DNA from: Bacteroidota bacterium
GTDB taxonomy: Bacteria > Bacteroidota > Bacteroidia > Chitinophagales > Chitinophagaceae
NCBI GenBank assembly: GCA_023423835.1
Contig: JAFAEW010000043.1
Coordinates: 5,889-69,888 of the forward strand
Direction: 5' to 3'
Length of the DNA: 64,000 nt
In this document: positions 9,601 to 17,435 of the stretch, piece after piece
Position numbering within the stretch: the first letter of the stretch is position 1
Layout of the letters: every line of letters begins with the position of its first letter
Notes under the pieces: model-generated
Told to the model about the DNA's origin: nothing
Database searches by the model: none
Seen by the model: only the letters and a program-made list of their open reading frames with translations
Translations under genes and position numbers: made by a program

Positions 9601-10599
9601 TTATTTGCATTTAAAACTATATTTAAAAGGATCGGTTGTATTACCATATCCTGTCTTGATTGTACCCTCCTTGTTGGTAAAGTAATATTCGATCCTTGAA
9701 AGTGTTTGTCCGCTTGCCGGTTTAAATAATTTCCTCGGCCAGAAGTCGATCCGCCACTGTTGTATACCCGATGGCGTAAGCTTTGTTTCTTCCGTTTGAT
9801 TACACAGATCGATCATTGTCCCATCAGATGCATACGCTTTCGCACAGAAATAGATGTCGCCGGCATTACGGAGGGCAGAGGTGTCAAGACTGCCATTGTA
9901 AATGATCGTAACAATATCATTGTCGGTTGCACTTGCCGGATCTGCTGTGCCAATTTGTGGATTGCAGAAGTCTTGTATATCCTCCCCGTTTTGTGCTACT
10001 ACCTCCATGCAGTCACCAAAAAGGCTGGTATAATAGCCGGAATTATCATCCGATAATCCGTCTTCGTCTTCACACATGGCATATCCAGGTTTGAAGTTGA
10101 GGTTGTCGGTACTCGTTTTAATATTAATATAAATCTGTCCATTAACTGTAGTTTGATTGGCGGCGCTTAGCTTAACGTCGGTCCAGAAGGCCACCCATTC
10201 CATATCGTTGATATAGTTGGGACCGATACCGAATTTTTTGGTAAAGGCTGCCGCATACGACAATTTCGTGGCCGGGTCAACGATGCCGTCAGGTATGAGA
10301 ACCATATTGCCGTCTCCTACGTCGCTTTTGTAGGTCATTCTGGTATTTTGTGCAGCGTTCCAGCTTTTGGGAACGCAAATTCCTACTATCTGTCTTACCG
10401 TCCGGTCATAATTGATTGACGCCCACTGAAGATTGATGACCATTCGCGCCGTATCCCCCGGTTGTACTGTTGGCGGCTGACTTAAAATAGTGATAGTGGA
10501 AACACAGGCGGATATAATAAGTCCGGCAAAAGCAACAAACAGCAAAAAGTAGATCCTTTGCCTGCGATTTTTTTTATTTTTTGATTTTAATACCTGCAT
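9601..10599 (-). CDS. DUF4961-like lipoprotein of a SusCD locus
   Basis: A 332-residue protein with a basic N-terminus, one hydrophobic segment and a lipobox-like IISAC with Cys32, so probably a lipoprotein. From memory the sequence resembles DUF4961 proteins, which occur beside SusC/SusD genes and have no proven activity. After the signal there is a region suggesting beta-sandwich folds (TVQPGDTARMVINLQW) and a Cys-containing middle part (GYAMCEDEDG, FGDCMEVV, DFCNPQIG). It sits between the DUF5004-like gene (13 bp upstream) and SusC-1 (37 bp downstream). A role as an accessory surface glycan-binding protein is inferred from position only. Confidence 0.65.
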   Translation of the reverse strand: MQVLKSKNKKNRRQRIYFLLFVAFAGLIISACVSTITILSQPPTVQPGDTARMVINLQWASINYDRTVRQIVGICVPKSWNAAQNTRMTYKSDVGDGNMVLIPDGIVDPATKLSYAAAFTKKFGIGPNYINDMEWVAFWTDVKLSAANQTTVNGQIYINIKTSTDNLNFKPGYAMCEDEDGLSDDNSGYYTSLFGDCMEVVAQNGEDIQDFCNPQIGTADPASATDNDIVTIIYNGSLDTSALRNAGDIYFCAKAYASDGTMIDLCNQTEETKLTPSGIQQWRIDFWPRKLFKPASGQTLSRIEYYFTNKEGTIKTGYGNTTDPFKYSFKCK

Positions 10600-10612
10600 A
10601 CATCAGTTTTTT

Positions 10613-11050
10613 TCATTGAATTTTCTCAAACATATAAACATAGCTATTTGCCGCGCAGCCCGGACTAAATGTTACCTCGAGGTTTCGTACGCCTTTTATC
10701 ACCGGCGTGCCGATTTTTCCCGTGAAGGTGGTGGTGCTATCATTGGGCGTAAAAGAGAGGTTATACGGGTATTGAGGGTCATCTGCCGACCAACTTCCAT
10801 TGCTGTTGACCAGGAATGGGATATTGTTGTTTTCAAGTGTATAAGTGTTGTCATCCCCAAGGGTAAGCCGGAATCCGGCCGAATCAACGTATTGGGTGAT
10901 ATCTACCGTATTACGGGTGACCATCACAATTCTCCACCTTCCGTTCAGATCTTTGACCGGCTCCGCAATTACATCTTTTGTTGACTTGCAGGAAACGAAA
11001 ATCAGCATTCCTATAGTCAGAAGCGTACTGTATTTGAAAATTAATTTCAT
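10613..11050 (-). CDS. DUF5004-like lipocalin-type small lipoprotein
   Basis: A 145-residue protein with a lipoprotein signal ending MLIFVSC (Cys21). The mature part has the look of a lipocalin-like beta-barrel: DLNGRWRIVMVTRN near the start, then alternating short beta stretches (FRLTLGDDNTYTLE, NGSWSADD) and a C-terminal SPGCAANSYVYMFEKI. It resembles DUF5004 proteins. It lies 30 bp after SusD-1 and 13 bp before the DUF4961-like gene; the two small lipoproteins are probably co-transcribed. Function unknown; help in ligand capture at the outer membrane is an inference. Confidence 0.65.
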   Translation of the reverse strand: MKLIFKYSTLLTIGMLIFVSCKSTKDVIAEPVKDLNGRWRIVMVTRNTVDITQYVDSAGFRLTLGDDNTYTLENNNIPFLVNSNGSWSADDPQYPYNLSFTPNDSTTTFTGKIGTPVIKGVRNLEVTFSPGCAANSYVYMFEKIQ

Positions 11051-11080
11051 AAGCTTTTATTGTTTATAACGACAACAAGA

Positions 11081-12784
11081 TTAATAGCCGGGGTTTTGTA
11101 ACAGGTCAGGTGATTTAGCAGTTTCACTTTGTGGAATTGGCCACAAATACATCGGTGCTCTGAAACTATGTTTACGAACGTCTACAATTGTATAGGTAAA
11201 GCTTCCATCCGCATTCTTCTTCACATCCATTCCCTTCATCATCTGCGTTTCGGTCTGGTCTGCAATCTTCCAGCGGCGAACATCCCAAAAGCGTTGTGCT
11301 TCAAAGGCAAGTTCAACCTGCCGTTCATGCTGAATTGAAATTCTCATCTCCTCCTTTGATAACCCAACCGGCAGCTCATACGGATCCAATCCTGCCCTTT
11401 GACGAATGGATTCAACGGCATTGTAGACCTCTGCAGATGGGCCGGCATATTCATTCATTGCTTCTGCGTACATGAGCAGGACCTCAGCGAAACGCATCAG
11501 CGGCAGGCACCGGCGCGAGTCATTGAAAAAATAGTTGGCCACAACGTCATCGTTGCACATCTTATTTACATAGTACCCCGTTGGTGTTCCCACACCGAAG
11601 CCGTCGCCATTGGGCTCACCGTCATAAGTGTAAACCGGCGAAAGGTCGCCATAGGCTACATAGATTTTCGATAAGTTGTGGGTAACGGTATAATCGAGCC
11701 GTGGATCTCTGTTTGCGTACGGATTTGAAGGGTCGAATCCCGAAGAAGGGTCGGTAATGGCCTTTCCGTTACGCATTTCAAATGCATCTACCAGATTCTG
11801 ATAAGGGAATGAACCTGTAGTGGTACTTCCGCCGCGGGAAGGTGGCCGCCATAAAAATTCAAGATCTTTATTGTTTGGATTCATCCGTGCAAAAATGTAC
11901 TCCTGATTTACCCGTAGCTGAAAAACTTCGTAAAATCCGTATCCGGGTTTCACCGTTCCCTGGTGAAGGTTATACTGCCCAAGGTCCATTACTGCCTTTG
12001 CAGCATCCGCGGCAATCTTCCACCGGCCTGCATCAAACGTCGGATACCCCACAATGTCCTTCAATGCTGGATCTTCGGTAAGTGCTCCGCCATTGAACAG
12101 CGGACTGGCCGCATATAGAAGCACCCTTGCTTTTAGAGCCAGGCAGGCGCCTTTTGTAGCCCTTCCATAGTCGAGACCAGTATAGCTGAGGGGTAGGAGC
12201 GCAGCTGCTGCATCGCATTGTGCAGTGATATAATCCACACATTCCTCATAAGTATTCCTAACCGTATTTATTTTATCGTCCACGGAATAGACTGTGTCAC
12301 CAACCAACGGAATGCCTCCGTAATGCTTAAGAAGAATCGCGTAATACCATGCACGTAAAAACATGGCTTCTCCCTCTGTCCGCTTTTTCAACAATTCGTT
12401 GAAGGGAATGGTAGGCAGGTGCTGCAGAAACTGATTTGCTGCCCTGATTTGCGTATAGGGAATACTCCAGGCATCGGTAGCGATACTGTAAGCGCTCACT
12501 CCCCCGGTAGCAAACTGGGTATAGGTATTAACTGTGGAAGATAAAGGACCTTCGGCCTCATCAGAGGCTGCATCAAGACCCGCTGCTCCGTTGAAGCGCG
12601 AAGGGCTGAAACTGAAACCCACACTTACATAAATGTTGGCCAAAAAATCCATTGACCTCGCACTGTCAGAGAATACGGTCTCTTCCCTCAGATCGGTAGT
12701 GGTGGTTTGGTCAAGAAAGTTTTCCTTCGTACATGCAGCAAAAAAGCACAAAGAAACCAATACGATAAAAATGCCAATTCTCAT
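11081..12784 (-). CDS. RagB/SusD-family nutrient uptake lipoprotein (SusD-1)
   Basis: A 567-residue surface lipoprotein with a signal ending FFAAC (Cys18) followed by TKENFLDQ, as in many SusD proteins. The middle stretch ARVLLYAASPLFNGG and the C-terminal HERQVELAFEAQRFWDVRR are SusD hallmarks shared with SusD-2. It precedes, rather than follows, a SusC gene in the transcript and is separated from SusC-1 by two small lipoprotein genes. Its SusC partner is therefore uncertain: SusC-2, at the far end of the operon, is the unpaired candidate. A 92-bp gap without a clear hairpin separates it from the GH92 gene upstream. Confidence 0.93.
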   Translation of the reverse strand: MRIGIFIVLVSLCFFAACTKENFLDQTTTTDLREETVFSDSARSMDFLANIYVSVGFSFSPSRFNGAAGLDAASDEAEGPLSSTVNTYTQFATGGVSAYSIATDAWSIPYTQIRAANQFLQHLPTIPFNELLKKRTEGEAMFLRAWYYAILLKHYGGIPLVGDTVYSVDDKINTVRNTYEECVDYITAQCDAAAALLPLSYTGLDYGRATKGACLALKARVLLYAASPLFNGGALTEDPALKDIVGYPTFDAGRWKIAADAAKAVMDLGQYNLHQGTVKPGYGFYEVFQLRVNQEYIFARMNPNNKDLEFLWRPPSRGGSTTTGSFPYQNLVDAFEMRNGKAITDPSSGFDPSNPYANRDPRLDYTVTHNLSKIYVAYGDLSPVYTYDGEPNGDGFGVGTPTGYYVNKMCNDDVVANYFFNDSRRCLPLMRFAEVLLMYAEAMNEYAGPSAEVYNAVESIRQRAGLDPYELPVGLSKEEMRISIQHERQVELAFEAQRFWDVRRWKIADQTETQMMKGMDVKKNADGSFTYTIVDVRKHSFRAPMYLWPIPQSETAKSPDLLQNPGY

Positions 12785-12876
12785 ATTAACAAGTGATTTT
12801 CAAAACAGATTAAATAAAACTCGTCTCTATTCTATATGTCACTAAATACGGTCGTTTCCTCCATTCTTATTATTAT

Positions 12877-15153
12877 TTATTTTGACAGGGAATAGGGCTT
12901 GTCTTCGTCTCCTGTACCCCTGTCAAAAGCAGGTTTGTCGCTCATTTCGAAAGACAGGATCCCACCGTCTGTGATTTCGGAATGCCTGATATAATTACGG
13001 GAAAAAGTTTTACCATTTAGCAAGGCTGATTTTATATACACATTTTTTCTCGTATTATTCTTTGCTTCAATAATGAACTTTTTGTTGTTTTCCTGGGTGA
13101 TCGTGATTTTGTTGAATACCGGACTGCCAATAACATATTCATCGGTTCCCGGACAGACGCTGTAGAAGCCCATTGCACTTAAGACGTACCAGGCCGAAGT
13201 TTGTCCCTGGTCTTCATCGCCGGGGAATCCATTTTCGCCGGCATTGTAAATCTTGTCCATCACCTGCCGTACATGGTATTGGGCCTTCCACGGTTGTCTG
13301 CAGTAATTGTAGAGATAGATCATGTGCTGAATCGGTTGGTTGCCGTGTGCGTATTGTCCCATGTTTATCAGTTGCATCTCTTTCATTTCATGAATCATGG
13401 TTTTATACGATCCCACGTTTACGGTGTTTGGAGAAGTCCAGACCGAATCCAGCTTCTTATAAAAATTTTCTTCGCCACCCATTAATTTTATTAGTCCTTC
13501 AATATCGTGAAAAACCGACCATTGCCAGTGCCAGGCATTGCCCTCGGTAAACGGTCCTCCCCATTCAAACGGGTCAAAACCGGGAGTCCATTTCCCATCT
13601 TGCCCGCGACCTCTCATAAAGCCGGTAGAACTGTCGTAAACATTCCGGTAGTTGTACATCTGCCGTTTGAAAATTTCCCGGTAGAATCCATTGCCTGTAA
13701 GATCTGCCAACCGGTAGGCACACCAGTCATTATAGGCGTACTCGAGGGTTTGCGAAGTGGCGCCTGAGCTTCCCGGAAAAGCAACATAGCCAAGTTGAAA
13801 ATAATTTTTCCATCCCTGTCTGCCATTTGCACCTCCCCAGGGCCCCTTGTTGGTTGCTTCATGCAAATAGGCCTTTAACGCGCTATCAGGATTAAATGTT
13901 CTTATTCCCTTCGCCCAGGCGTCTGTCAATAAGGAAATTGCGTGATTCCCGAGCATGCCGCCTGTCTCCCTCGGAAATGACCAGGATGGAAGCCATCCGC
14001 ACTGTTGCTGCGCATCCAGCAATGCCTGCATATACCGTCCCTGTTTTTCAGGATATAAAATATTGTGTAATGGAAATTCTCCCCGAAAAGTATCCCAAAA
14101 CCCGTTATCGGTGTACATATAGCCCTCATGTACCTTGTTGTCATACGGACTTCGGTAATACGGCTGTCCGTCCTTATTGATCTCAAAAAAATCCCTCGAG
14201 AATAACGAAGCTCTGAACAGGCAGGAATAAAAAGTCGCTTTTTCCTCTTCTGTACCGCCCTCCACAAAAACCCGGTTTAACAGTTTGTTCCACACCTCAA
14301 ATGCCGCATTCCTGGTGTCTTCCAAACGCCTGTGACTTCCTAACTCATTGGCCAGCGTGGTTTCTGCCTGTTGCAGACTAATGTACGAGGAAGAAACTTT
14401 TGCCTGCACGATGCTGCCCGCCTTAAATTCGATATACGCTCCCACTCCTTTTCCCTGATCCTCCACACGGGTTGCAGAAATCGTATTTTGTACATTTTCC
14501 CAAGTGCCAAATGAGGTAAAGGTTTGATCAAACTGTATGATAAAATAGCTTCTCAGATTGCTGTCAGTGAAATAGCCGTTATATATCCATCCTGTGATCC
14601 TTCTTTCAGAGGGATCAATGGTTACGCTGCTCATTTTCGTATAGCCGTCAAAGATGACGTACGAATTTTTATTTTTAGGGAAAGAAAAGCGCATGTGGGC
14701 ACTCCTTTCAGCCGGCGCTATTTCCGTGGAAATTCCATTTTGAAATTTTACTTTATAATAGTCCGGCCTTGCAATTTCGTTTTGATGGGTAAATTTTGCA
14801 GCCCGCTTTTCCTCACTCACCACCAAATTTCCCGTTACCGGCATCAGAGAAAACACGTTATAATCATTTACCCAGGGACTACATTGATGCACCTGCTGAA
14901 ATCCGCGAATTGAATCGAGAAAATATTGATATTTCCAGCCATCGCCGTTTTTCCCCGTTTGCGCACTCCAGGCATTCATTCCAAATGGAAGCGCTATTGT
15001 GGGATAGGTATTGCCACGACTTAATTCGAAGGTTGAATTCGTTCCCTGCAGCGTGTTCACATATTTCACAAGATCCGGCAGTTGTGCAGAAAGATTGTTC
15101 GCAGTAAGTGTAAAGAGAATAAGAATCAAAAGATGTCGCTGCCAGTATCTCAT
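12877..15153 (-). CDS. Glycoside hydrolase family 92 alpha-mannosidase
   Basis: A 758-residue exported enzyme with signal peptide (ending NNLSAQ). GH92 enzymes are calcium-dependent inverting exo-alpha-mannosidases acting on alpha-1,2/1,3/1,6 mannosides such as N-glycans and yeast mannan. Visible family motifs are YVNTLQGTNS near the N-terminus, DNGFWDTFRGEFPL, TEGNAWHWQW with the candidate general acid Glu537, and GDEDQGQTSAWYVLSAMGFY with Asp646 and Asp648 as candidate base residues. Length is normal for the family. It lies 33 bp after the ECF sigma gene and heads the SusD-SusC series, which points to an alpha-mannoside substrate for the locus. Confidence 0.93.
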   Translation of the reverse strand: MRYWQRHLLILILFTLTANNLSAQLPDLVKYVNTLQGTNSTFELSRGNTYPTIALPFGMNAWSAQTGKNGDGWKYQYFLDSIRGFQQVHQCSPWVNDYNVFSLMPVTGNLVVSEEKRAAKFTHQNEIARPDYYKVKFQNGISTEIAPAERSAHMRFSFPKNKNSYVIFDGYTKMSSVTIDPSERRITGWIYNGYFTDSNLRSYFIIQFDQTFTSFGTWENVQNTISATRVEDQGKGVGAYIEFKAGSIVQAKVSSSYISLQQAETTLANELGSHRRLEDTRNAAFEVWNKLLNRVFVEGGTEEEKATFYSCLFRASLFSRDFFEINKDGQPYYRSPYDNKVHEGYMYTDNGFWDTFRGEFPLHNILYPEKQGRYMQALLDAQQQCGWLPSWSFPRETGGMLGNHAISLLTDAWAKGIRTFNPDSALKAYLHEATNKGPWGGANGRQGWKNYFQLGYVAFPGSSGATSQTLEYAYNDWCAYRLADLTGNGFYREIFKRQMYNYRNVYDSSTGFMRGRGQDGKWTPGFDPFEWGGPFTEGNAWHWQWSVFHDIEGLIKLMGGEENFYKKLDSVWTSPNTVNVGSYKTMIHEMKEMQLINMGQYAHGNQPIQHMIYLYNYCRQPWKAQYHVRQVMDKIYNAGENGFPGDEDQGQTSAWYVLSAMGFYSVCPGTDEYVIGSPVFNKITITQENNKKFIIEAKNNTRKNVYIKSALLNGKTFSRNYIRHSEITDGGILSFEMSDKPAFDRGTGDEDKPYSLSK

Positions 15154-15186
15154 CGTCGACCGTTTAAAAATTCAAGTTTAACCACG

Positions 15187-15744
15187 CTATAAAACATTGC
15201 TTCTCAGCGCTTTTAATGCTTTTGAAATGTGTTTTTCCACCGTACTTACAGATATGCCCAGGTTGCAGGAAATATCTTTGTAAGAATAATCATAGTCCCT
15301 GCTCATCGTAAATACTATACGGCATTTCTCAGGCAATGAGGCTATGGTAGAATCTATTTTTCTTCTGCATTCGCGTACTTCGACGGGATTTGCAAAATCG
15401 TTTTTGCAAGACGAGCTAAAAAAAAGAAATTTCTTATGCTTTTCCCTGATCAGCCGGTTGCGAAATTCGTTTTGCATTTTGTATTTCAGCGCGGTCTGAA
15501 GATAGGCTTTCAATGAAACAGTAAGTTCGAGGGAATTGATCCTCGAATACAAGCTCAGGAAAATGTCGTGCACCAAGTCTTCAGCTGCTTCAGGTGATTG
15601 GAAGTTCTTCCGGGCTTTGGCAATGAGCATCGGTTTGCATCTGTAATATATTTCTTCAAAAGCCCTGCTATCATTGTTGCCCTTAAACAATTCCAACAAC
15701 TCCTCTTCAGAATAATACGTGTAGGAGCCGGTTGCTGTTGTCAT
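15187..15744 (-). CDS. ECF RNA polymerase sigma-70 factor (Bacteroidota type)
   Basis: A 185-residue ECF sigma factor. Region 2 is seen in AFEEIYYRCKPMLIAKARK and EDLVHDIFLSLYSRI (core binding and -10 recognition), region 4 in YSYKDISCNLGISVSTVEKHISKALKAL (helix-turn-helix for -35 recognition). Such factors usually pair with a FecR-type anti-sigma factor and a TonB receptor carrying an STN domain. Here no FecR gene lies next to it and neither SusC has an STN domain. The gene is co-directional with GH92, 33 bp upstream of it, so it could be the first gene of the PUL operon and autoregulate it. Confidence 0.93.
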   Translation of the reverse strand: MTTATGSYTYYSEEELLELFKGNNDSRAFEEIYYRCKPMLIAKARKNFQSPEAAEDLVHDIFLSLYSRINSLELTVSLKAYLQTALKYKMQNEFRNRLIREKHKKFLFFSSSCKNDFANPVEVRECRRKIDSTIASLPEKCRIVFTMSRDYDYSYKDISCNLGISVSTVEKHISKALKALRSNVL

Positions 15745-15930
15745 ACTTTACAATTGTTTATTTCTAAAAGTAGGACAAAAATCTTATTTAGTAAAGAAAA
15801 TGTGAAAAAATGGCTAATCATTACTTATTTGATACCGTTTATTGAACAGTACTTAAGCGTCTTGCTTACTTGAAGTTTGGATTTGATTAGAAAAATGGTT
15901 TTTAACCTCAGAAAAACAAATAAATAGAGG

Positions 15931-15955
15931 TAATAGCGTTCTTTCGACACTATTA
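15931..15955. promoter_or_regulatory. Inverted repeat in the divergent PUL promoter region
   Basis: TAATAG (15931-15936) and CTATTA (15950-15955) form a 6-bp inverted repeat with a 13-bp spacer, 23 bp upstream of the SGNH hydrolase start. A second one, TAAGC/GCTTA with a 5-bp spacer, lies at 15854-15868. Either could be an operator in the 234-bp region between the ECF gene and the divergent SGNH gene. No TAnnTTTG box was found here on either strand, consistent with use of an alternative sigma factor, but that is inference. Confidence 0.3.
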
Positions 15956-15978
15956 GCTGAAACACTAAAATACTTCTC

Positions 15979-17367
15979 ATGAAATTATTGACAGTAACCG
16001 GCTTGCTACTGATTTGTGTCGTAACTGCCGCGCAACGCAATCCAAATCCATTTTTAGATGGTGACCGGGTTGTTTTTGCCGGAAACAGTATTACCGAAGC
16101 GGGATTTTATGAAAATTATGTCTGGTTATATTATATCACTCATTTCCCGGACAGGAAAATTAAGGTTCTAAATGGAGGGATAGGGGGCGACGTGGCAGAG
16201 CAGATTTACACGCGGCTGAAACCCGATATATTGGCAATGGATCCGACCGTTGTCGTCGTAACGTTTGGGATGAATGACAGCCGCTATTTCGAATACATCA
16301 ATCCGGCATTTAAGGGCGATAGCCTGAGAGACGCTGCCATTGCGGCCTCCCTGGCGGGGTTCGAGAAGATTGTGGCGGTTCTCGACAGTTTTCCTAAAAT
16401 CAGAAAAATTATCATGAGTTCATCGCCTTACGATGAAACGATGAAAAATGAAAAGAACTATTTTCCGGGCAAATCAAAGACGATGGAGGGGATTGTTCGC
16501 TTCCAGCGCCGGATTGCGGAAAAAAATGACTGGGCATATATCGACCTGTTTTATCCTATGACTGCAATTCAGCAGCGGGAACAGAGGGTGGATTCCACAT
16601 TTACCTTAACAGGTCCTGATAGAATTCATCCGGGAAAGGCAGGACACCTTGTGATGGCCTATTTATTTTTAAAATCCCAAAAATTAGATAACATACCTGT
16701 TTGTGCGGTTGAAATTGATGTTGCTGCTCTCAAAGTGAAAAAATCAATTAATTGTACAATCTCCGGCCTGTCTTCCAGCGGGAACGCAGTTTCTTTTTCC
16801 TATCTTTCCAATTCACTTCCATTCCCGGTAGATACCCGCCGCGATTCCGGGGATGCGCAAGGCGAATGGGAAGCATTGAAAGTTATTCCGTTCCAGCGGG
16901 AATTCAATCAGGAGCTTTTTGTACTAAAAGGTTTGAAACCAGGGAAATATGCTGTGTTTGTGGATGGAAAACACGTGGCAGAATTTTCGAACGAGGAATT
17001 GAATAACGGGATCAATCTCGCTTTGTCAGACCAAACACCGCAAAATTTGCAGGCCCAAAAGGTTCGGGAATTGCTGTTTAAACGAAAAGCAATTGAGGAT
17101 AAGATCAGATCTTACTACTGGGTAAACTTCAATTACCTGAGAGGAAAAGGAATGCTGTTTAACGATGGCGAGGCCGCCTTGGATTCTGTTGTGAATGCTG
17201 CAAAAAAAGATTTTTTTGTCGCAATGAAAAAGGACGATTATGAAGAAGTTCGGTTGAAGAGTACAAGAGATAGCTTGCAACAACAGATGCAGCTTCTCGA
17301 GGATAAAATGTATGAAACCGCAAGGCCGGTGATGCACGAAATCAGCATTCGTGAAATTAATAATTGA
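15979..17367 (+). CDS. SGNH/GDSL-type hydrolase (probable carbohydrate esterase)
   Basis: A 462-residue exported protein (signal peptide about 1-19, ending VVTAAQ). The four SGNH blocks are visible: GNSIT with Ser37, NGGIGGD with Gly around 67-70, GMND with Asn99, and DRIHPGKAGH with Asp214 and His217. SGNH enzymes hydrolyse O-acyl esters; in glycan loci they often remove acetyl groups that block glycosidases. The C-terminal 220 residues form a second, mostly helical region of unknown role. It is the first gene of the plus-strand unit, divergent from the ECF/GH92 operon, and precedes the GH38 gene by 68 bp. Substrate is not determined by the sequence. Confidence 0.85.
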   Translation: MKLLTVTGLLLICVVTAAQRNPNPFLDGDRVVFAGNSITEAGFYENYVWLYYITHFPDRKIKVLNGGIGGDVAEQIYTRLKPDILAMDPTVVVVTFGMNDSRYFEYINPAFKGDSLRDAAIAASLAGFEKIVAVLDSFPKIRKIIMSSSPYDETMKNEKNYFPGKSKTMEGIVRFQRRIAEKNDWAYIDLFYPMTAIQQREQRVDSTFTLTGPDRIHPGKAGHLVMAYLFLKSQKLDNIPVCAVEIDVAALKVKKSINCTISGLSSSGNAVSFSYLSNSLPFPVDTRRDSGDAQGEWEALKVIPFQREFNQELFVLKGLKPGKYAVFVDGKHVAEFSNEELNNGINLALSDQTPQNLQAQKVRELLFKRKAIEDKIRSYYWVNFNYLRGKGMLFNDGEAALDSVVNAAKKDFFVAMKKDDYEEVRLKSTRDSLQQQMQLLEDKMYETARPVMHEISIREINN

Positions 17368-17435
17368 AAGGCTGGCTCTGGTGCTTGCAATCCAGCCCCG
17401 TTGTTAGAAAGTCCGTAAGTAATTATTAGAATAAA

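Noticed and set aside
17370..17397. GGCTGG/CCAGCC hairpin between the SGNH and GH38 genes
   Set aside because: Only a 6-bp stem with a 16-nt loop and no T run; too weak to call a terminator.
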